DNA of 64,000 bases. Origin: Cystobasidium ongulense (taxonomy: Eukaryota > Basidiomycota > Cystobasidiomycetes > Cystobasidiales > Cystobasidiaceae). Shown here piece after piece: positions 61,539 to 64,000 of this stretch (positions are counted from its first letter, which is position 1; each line of letters begins with the position of its first letter). The position numbers and the translations under genes were made by a program. The DNA is taken from positions 1,860,001-1,924,000 of the forward strand of contig BQUP01000004.1 of assembly GCA_022835595.1 (NCBI GenBank), read 5' to 3'. The notes below the pieces were generated by a model. That model saw nothing but the letters and a program-made list of their open reading frames with translations. It made no database searches and was not told where the DNA came from.

Positions 61539-62104
61539 GAACAAACGAGCGTGGGAGGGGAAAGGAATATGGTAGCCAGATTGGTCCGTCTTCTACCTCC
61601 TCTGCCTTAAATTCTTCTGCGTGCAGTAGTAACTTTGTAGACCGTTGCTTCAACTGTCCCAGTCGCTTTCTTCACAAGTTACAAACCGTTTACTCCCCTC
61701 CTGCAACATGCGATATGTCGGCGATTGTGGCCAAAAGTACTAATGCCTGCACTAACGAAAAGTGTGGGGCACCAGAAATGCTGATCGAGGACCGAGGAAG
61801 GCTGATTCTGATTACATCACAGCACACGACGCCTGCTGCTGAGTGATAAGAATATGCTAGAAGCGCCTGGACTCTGCGATCGCCCTAGGATTCTAGCATG
61901 CATTATTTATATGTGGCTAAATCTGGGGACTGGATTGGGCTGGCCTCGAGCTGAGGAAAGGGGTTGCCTGAGAACACCTTGGAAAGAAGGCGCTCGTCAT
62001 TCCAGAACTCGACGGGCTTTCCTTCATTCTAATCCGATATAAGCGAATAAAGCCAACTCTAGTTGAAGCAAGCACAAACAAACACACAACACCAACACTC
62101 AGCC
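61539..62104. other. Intergenic region
   Basis: 566 bp. A TATA-like ATATAAG lies at about 62036-62042, some 65 bp before the next start codon. Otherwise nothing recognised. Confidence 0.45.
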
Positions 62105-62688
62105 ATGTCTTCTCCAGGTGAGCGCCAAGGAGAGAACCGCCTTCCGGGATCCCGCCTATCGGGCTGACTCGACGGACGCATCGCATCGCACACAGGACGA
62201 GACCTCACCTGCCACGCTCGACGACAGTCCTTCGGCGGCACAAGCAAACTCTGTGGCCGACAGACCCACGAGGGTTCTTTGCTGTGCTCGGATCACGAAT
62301 GCATTGTGGATGGGTAGGTGGCTTCTTTCTCTCCTGTTCATGCTGATCGCGTTTGCTGGCTGTCAATACTGACGTGGCTCGCTTTCCCCGATGCTTGACT
62401 GCAGCTGCTCGAGAGTCAGACAGGACACCGCTCCCTACTGCTTTGTGCATAAGTGAGTGTTCACCTTTCCAGCCAGCTTTCCTCCCAGCCCTCCACCCAG
62501 CTTTCCCTCCAAGCGTCTGTCAGTGTCGCTATCTGGCACCTGTCTCATCTCCGCACAGCCACCCCCGGATGGCGCACACTCACCGCTCCTTGACGAGCAC
62601 AGAGAACTGATGACACCTTCTTTGTCTATACAGGCCAGCACCCAAGGCTTTCCACGACAGCGACCTAGCTCGGGTCATATCCCGCTGA
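62105..62688 (+). CDS. 77-aa protein with paired Cys/His knuckles
   Basis: Four exons (62105-62117, 62196-62313, 62405-62452, 62634-62688) encode 77 aa; exon lengths sum to a multiple of three and all borders are GT-AG. It starts MSSPGRDLTCHARRQSF and contains LCGRQTHEGSLLCSDHECIV then DGCSRVRQDTAPYCFVHK. The Cys/His spacing is C24-x10-C35-x2-H38 and C45-x10-C56-x2-H59, with C40 in between and C10 upstream, so the unit CxxxxCx10CxxH is present once fully (C40-C45-C56-H59) and once in part. This suggests two small zinc knuckles like those repeated in some fungal and WRKY19-type proteins. No known family is assigned. The gene is too split to show as a long open frame. Confidence 0.5.
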
Positions 62689-63644
62689 GCGCCTCGCCAG
62701 CTGCATCCTTCCCGCTCATCCCTGCCTGTCAATTCGTCAACGGTAACGTCGCTTCCCCGGTCTTAACGCAAGCTTCAGCTCATCTTCCCCGGTAGCATCT
62801 ACGCTATATAACTCTCAACAAATCATCTACGTGTATAATAACTGGTCAATTCCTCGACTCGCCTCTATCGCCATTTTGTCAACCCCGCTCAGAACTCTCA
62901 TCTCCAACTTGAACTCTATTTATAGTCGAGGGGCTCTAATCCCGATTTCCTCTCCGATACGCTATTGTACATTACTATCTCACTCCGAGACTGTCGACGC
63001 CTCTCGAAATGCTCGTGAAGCAATCTCCTACATTACACCATCTTGACTGTTTTAGTCAGCTGGCTTGAAGGCCTGCGGGACCCTTTTCTGTCCAACAGCA
63101 CTCAAACATCTAGGACCTGCCGTCAACCCAAGAGTTCATCGGTCTTCAATTGGCTCATTGGGCAACGTTGACCCTCCGACGCTTGCATCAATACTGCCAG
63201 CACAGATGGGGGGTGAAGTTGAGCTTGACAGTGTAAGAGTAGGCTTGACAGTTTCATGTCTTTCCATTGTTCAAATTTTACCAGGTGTAGCACAACAGCA
63301 ATACTTATATTTCCAATATACCGACACATTCTCGTCCGTGACGCGATAGGGCCGTCGTTGGCTGCTTGTGATGAACACATTGGGTGGGTGTTATCCCCTG
63401 GTCCATCTAATTGAGAACAACAGTAAACCAACCGTACAGTCACAAGGTCATGGAAATAGAAATACGGTTTATTCATTGCTGAGCTCGATATAAATAACGT
63501 TCATACGCTTCATTCGAGACCAATCGAGCTACCTGAACTCGTTCAGCGAAAGGGTTGTACAACACAAGCCTATGTCAAGAAGATTGATCCCATAGCATCT
63601 AATTTTGCACACTACTCCAGCGCTGAGGCTAACATCCTCAAACC
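62689..63644. other. Intergenic region, nothing recognised
   Basis: 956 bp between convergent genes. Short frames on both strands show no homology or good splice chains. Confidence 0.45.
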
Positions 63645-64000
63645 TTACTTCCCAGGACTGAGCTCATAACATTCGAACTTGCAGCCCACTCCAGCACTGA
63701 GACTGACATCCTCGGGTTCGAAATTAAGACTTTCACCCTCTCCACCATAACCACCGCCTACCGCACGTTGAGCGTACATCATAGCTCTAGGAGCGTTACC
63801 AAAGTGGTTATCCGTAGAAACGTCTGATATCTCTATTGGTTTACATATCCAACTTGTATCAGGAGAAGTTGAGAATGCAGAACAATAACCTTCTGCTTTA
63901 TCTCTTGCATCCAAGACTGCTCCTCGACGAACTGTAAGCTTTAACTTGCTCTGAGTTAAATCGGTGAGACGCCAATCTAGATTTGAAATTGAGATATCGT
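63645..64000 (-). CDS. C-terminal end of an unknown gene, cut by the right edge
   Basis: An open minus-strand frame runs from the edge to a stop at 63645, at least 118 codons. It reads SNLDWRLTDLTQSKLKLTVR, LDARDKAEGYCSAFSTSPDT, SWICKPIEISDVSTDNHFGN and ends VGCKFECYELSPGK. Gly-rich GGGYGGEGE lies in the middle. Codon use is like its neighbours. I do not recognise the family. Confidence 0.55.
   Translation of the reverse strand, partial: DISISNLDWRLTDLTQSKLKLTVRRGAVLDARDKAEGYCSAFSTSPDTSWICKPIEISDVSTDNHFGNAPRAMMYAQRAVGGGYGGEGESLNFEPEDVSLSAGVGCKFECYELSPGK

Overview
This window is nuclear DNA from an intron-rich fungus, most likely a basidiomycete. Nearly every recognisable gene is cut by several GT-AG introns of about 45-100 nt, and genes sit close together on both strands, often head to head across 100-450 bp promoters. 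The gene set (PIG-S, RNPS1-type SR protein, TBC1D5-type RabGAP, CYSTM proteins, Kre9/Knh1-like wall protein, Tlg2) is typical of Basidiomycota; the genus cannot be read from the sequence. I see no virus-like element, no CRISPR, no tRNA or rRNA and no intact transposon.

Layout, left to right. The 5' two thirds or so of a separase gene (minus, running off the left edge) faces a MesA/Afi1-type DENN-SPA polarity gene. Then come a poorly defined small gene, a secreted Kre9-like protein, an N-terminal amidase (NTA1), an alpha/beta-hydrolase relative whose nucleophile appears lost, and a KLHDC4-type Kelch protein head to head with a Sos7-like kinetochore coiled coil. VPS24 (ESCRT-III), TSR3 (18S rRNA modification), PIG-S (GPI transamidase) and eIF2-alpha follow. 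From 24 to 41 kb lie an unknown gene, an F-box/LRR gene, a TBC1D5-like RabGAP, a 3.8 kb Ser-rich unknown, phosphomevalonate kinase ERG8, syntaxin TLG2 and a 116-aa unknown. From 41 to 48 kb: a small Cys-bearing secreted protein, an RNPS1 homologue, a convergent intergenic region with a ~200 bp direct duplication, and RPL10 with two microexons. From 48 to 64 kb: O-acetylhomoserine sulfhydrylase MET17 (with a hairpin-forming intron and an upstream TCACGTG site), two tandem CYSTM genes, EAF6, a CLASP-type microtubule protein, a 199-aa unknown with a GC-AG intron, a 77-aa four-exon Cys/His-knuckle protein, and the 3' end of an unknown gene at the right edge.

The genes form no operon or cluster; most are conserved housekeeping genes. 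Three act in chromosome segregation (separase, Sos7-like, CLASP) and several in membrane traffic (VPS24, TLG2, RabGAP, MesA), but this looks like chance proximity. The best candidates for undescribed biology are the small Cys/His-knuckle protein, the foldback intron in MET17, the duplicated element at 45.2/45.7 kb, the microexon-coded CYSTM tail and the hydrolase-like protein lacking its serine. Splice sites were assigned by reading; where exon sums are stated, they are divisible by three and both ends match known protein families or keep an open frame.
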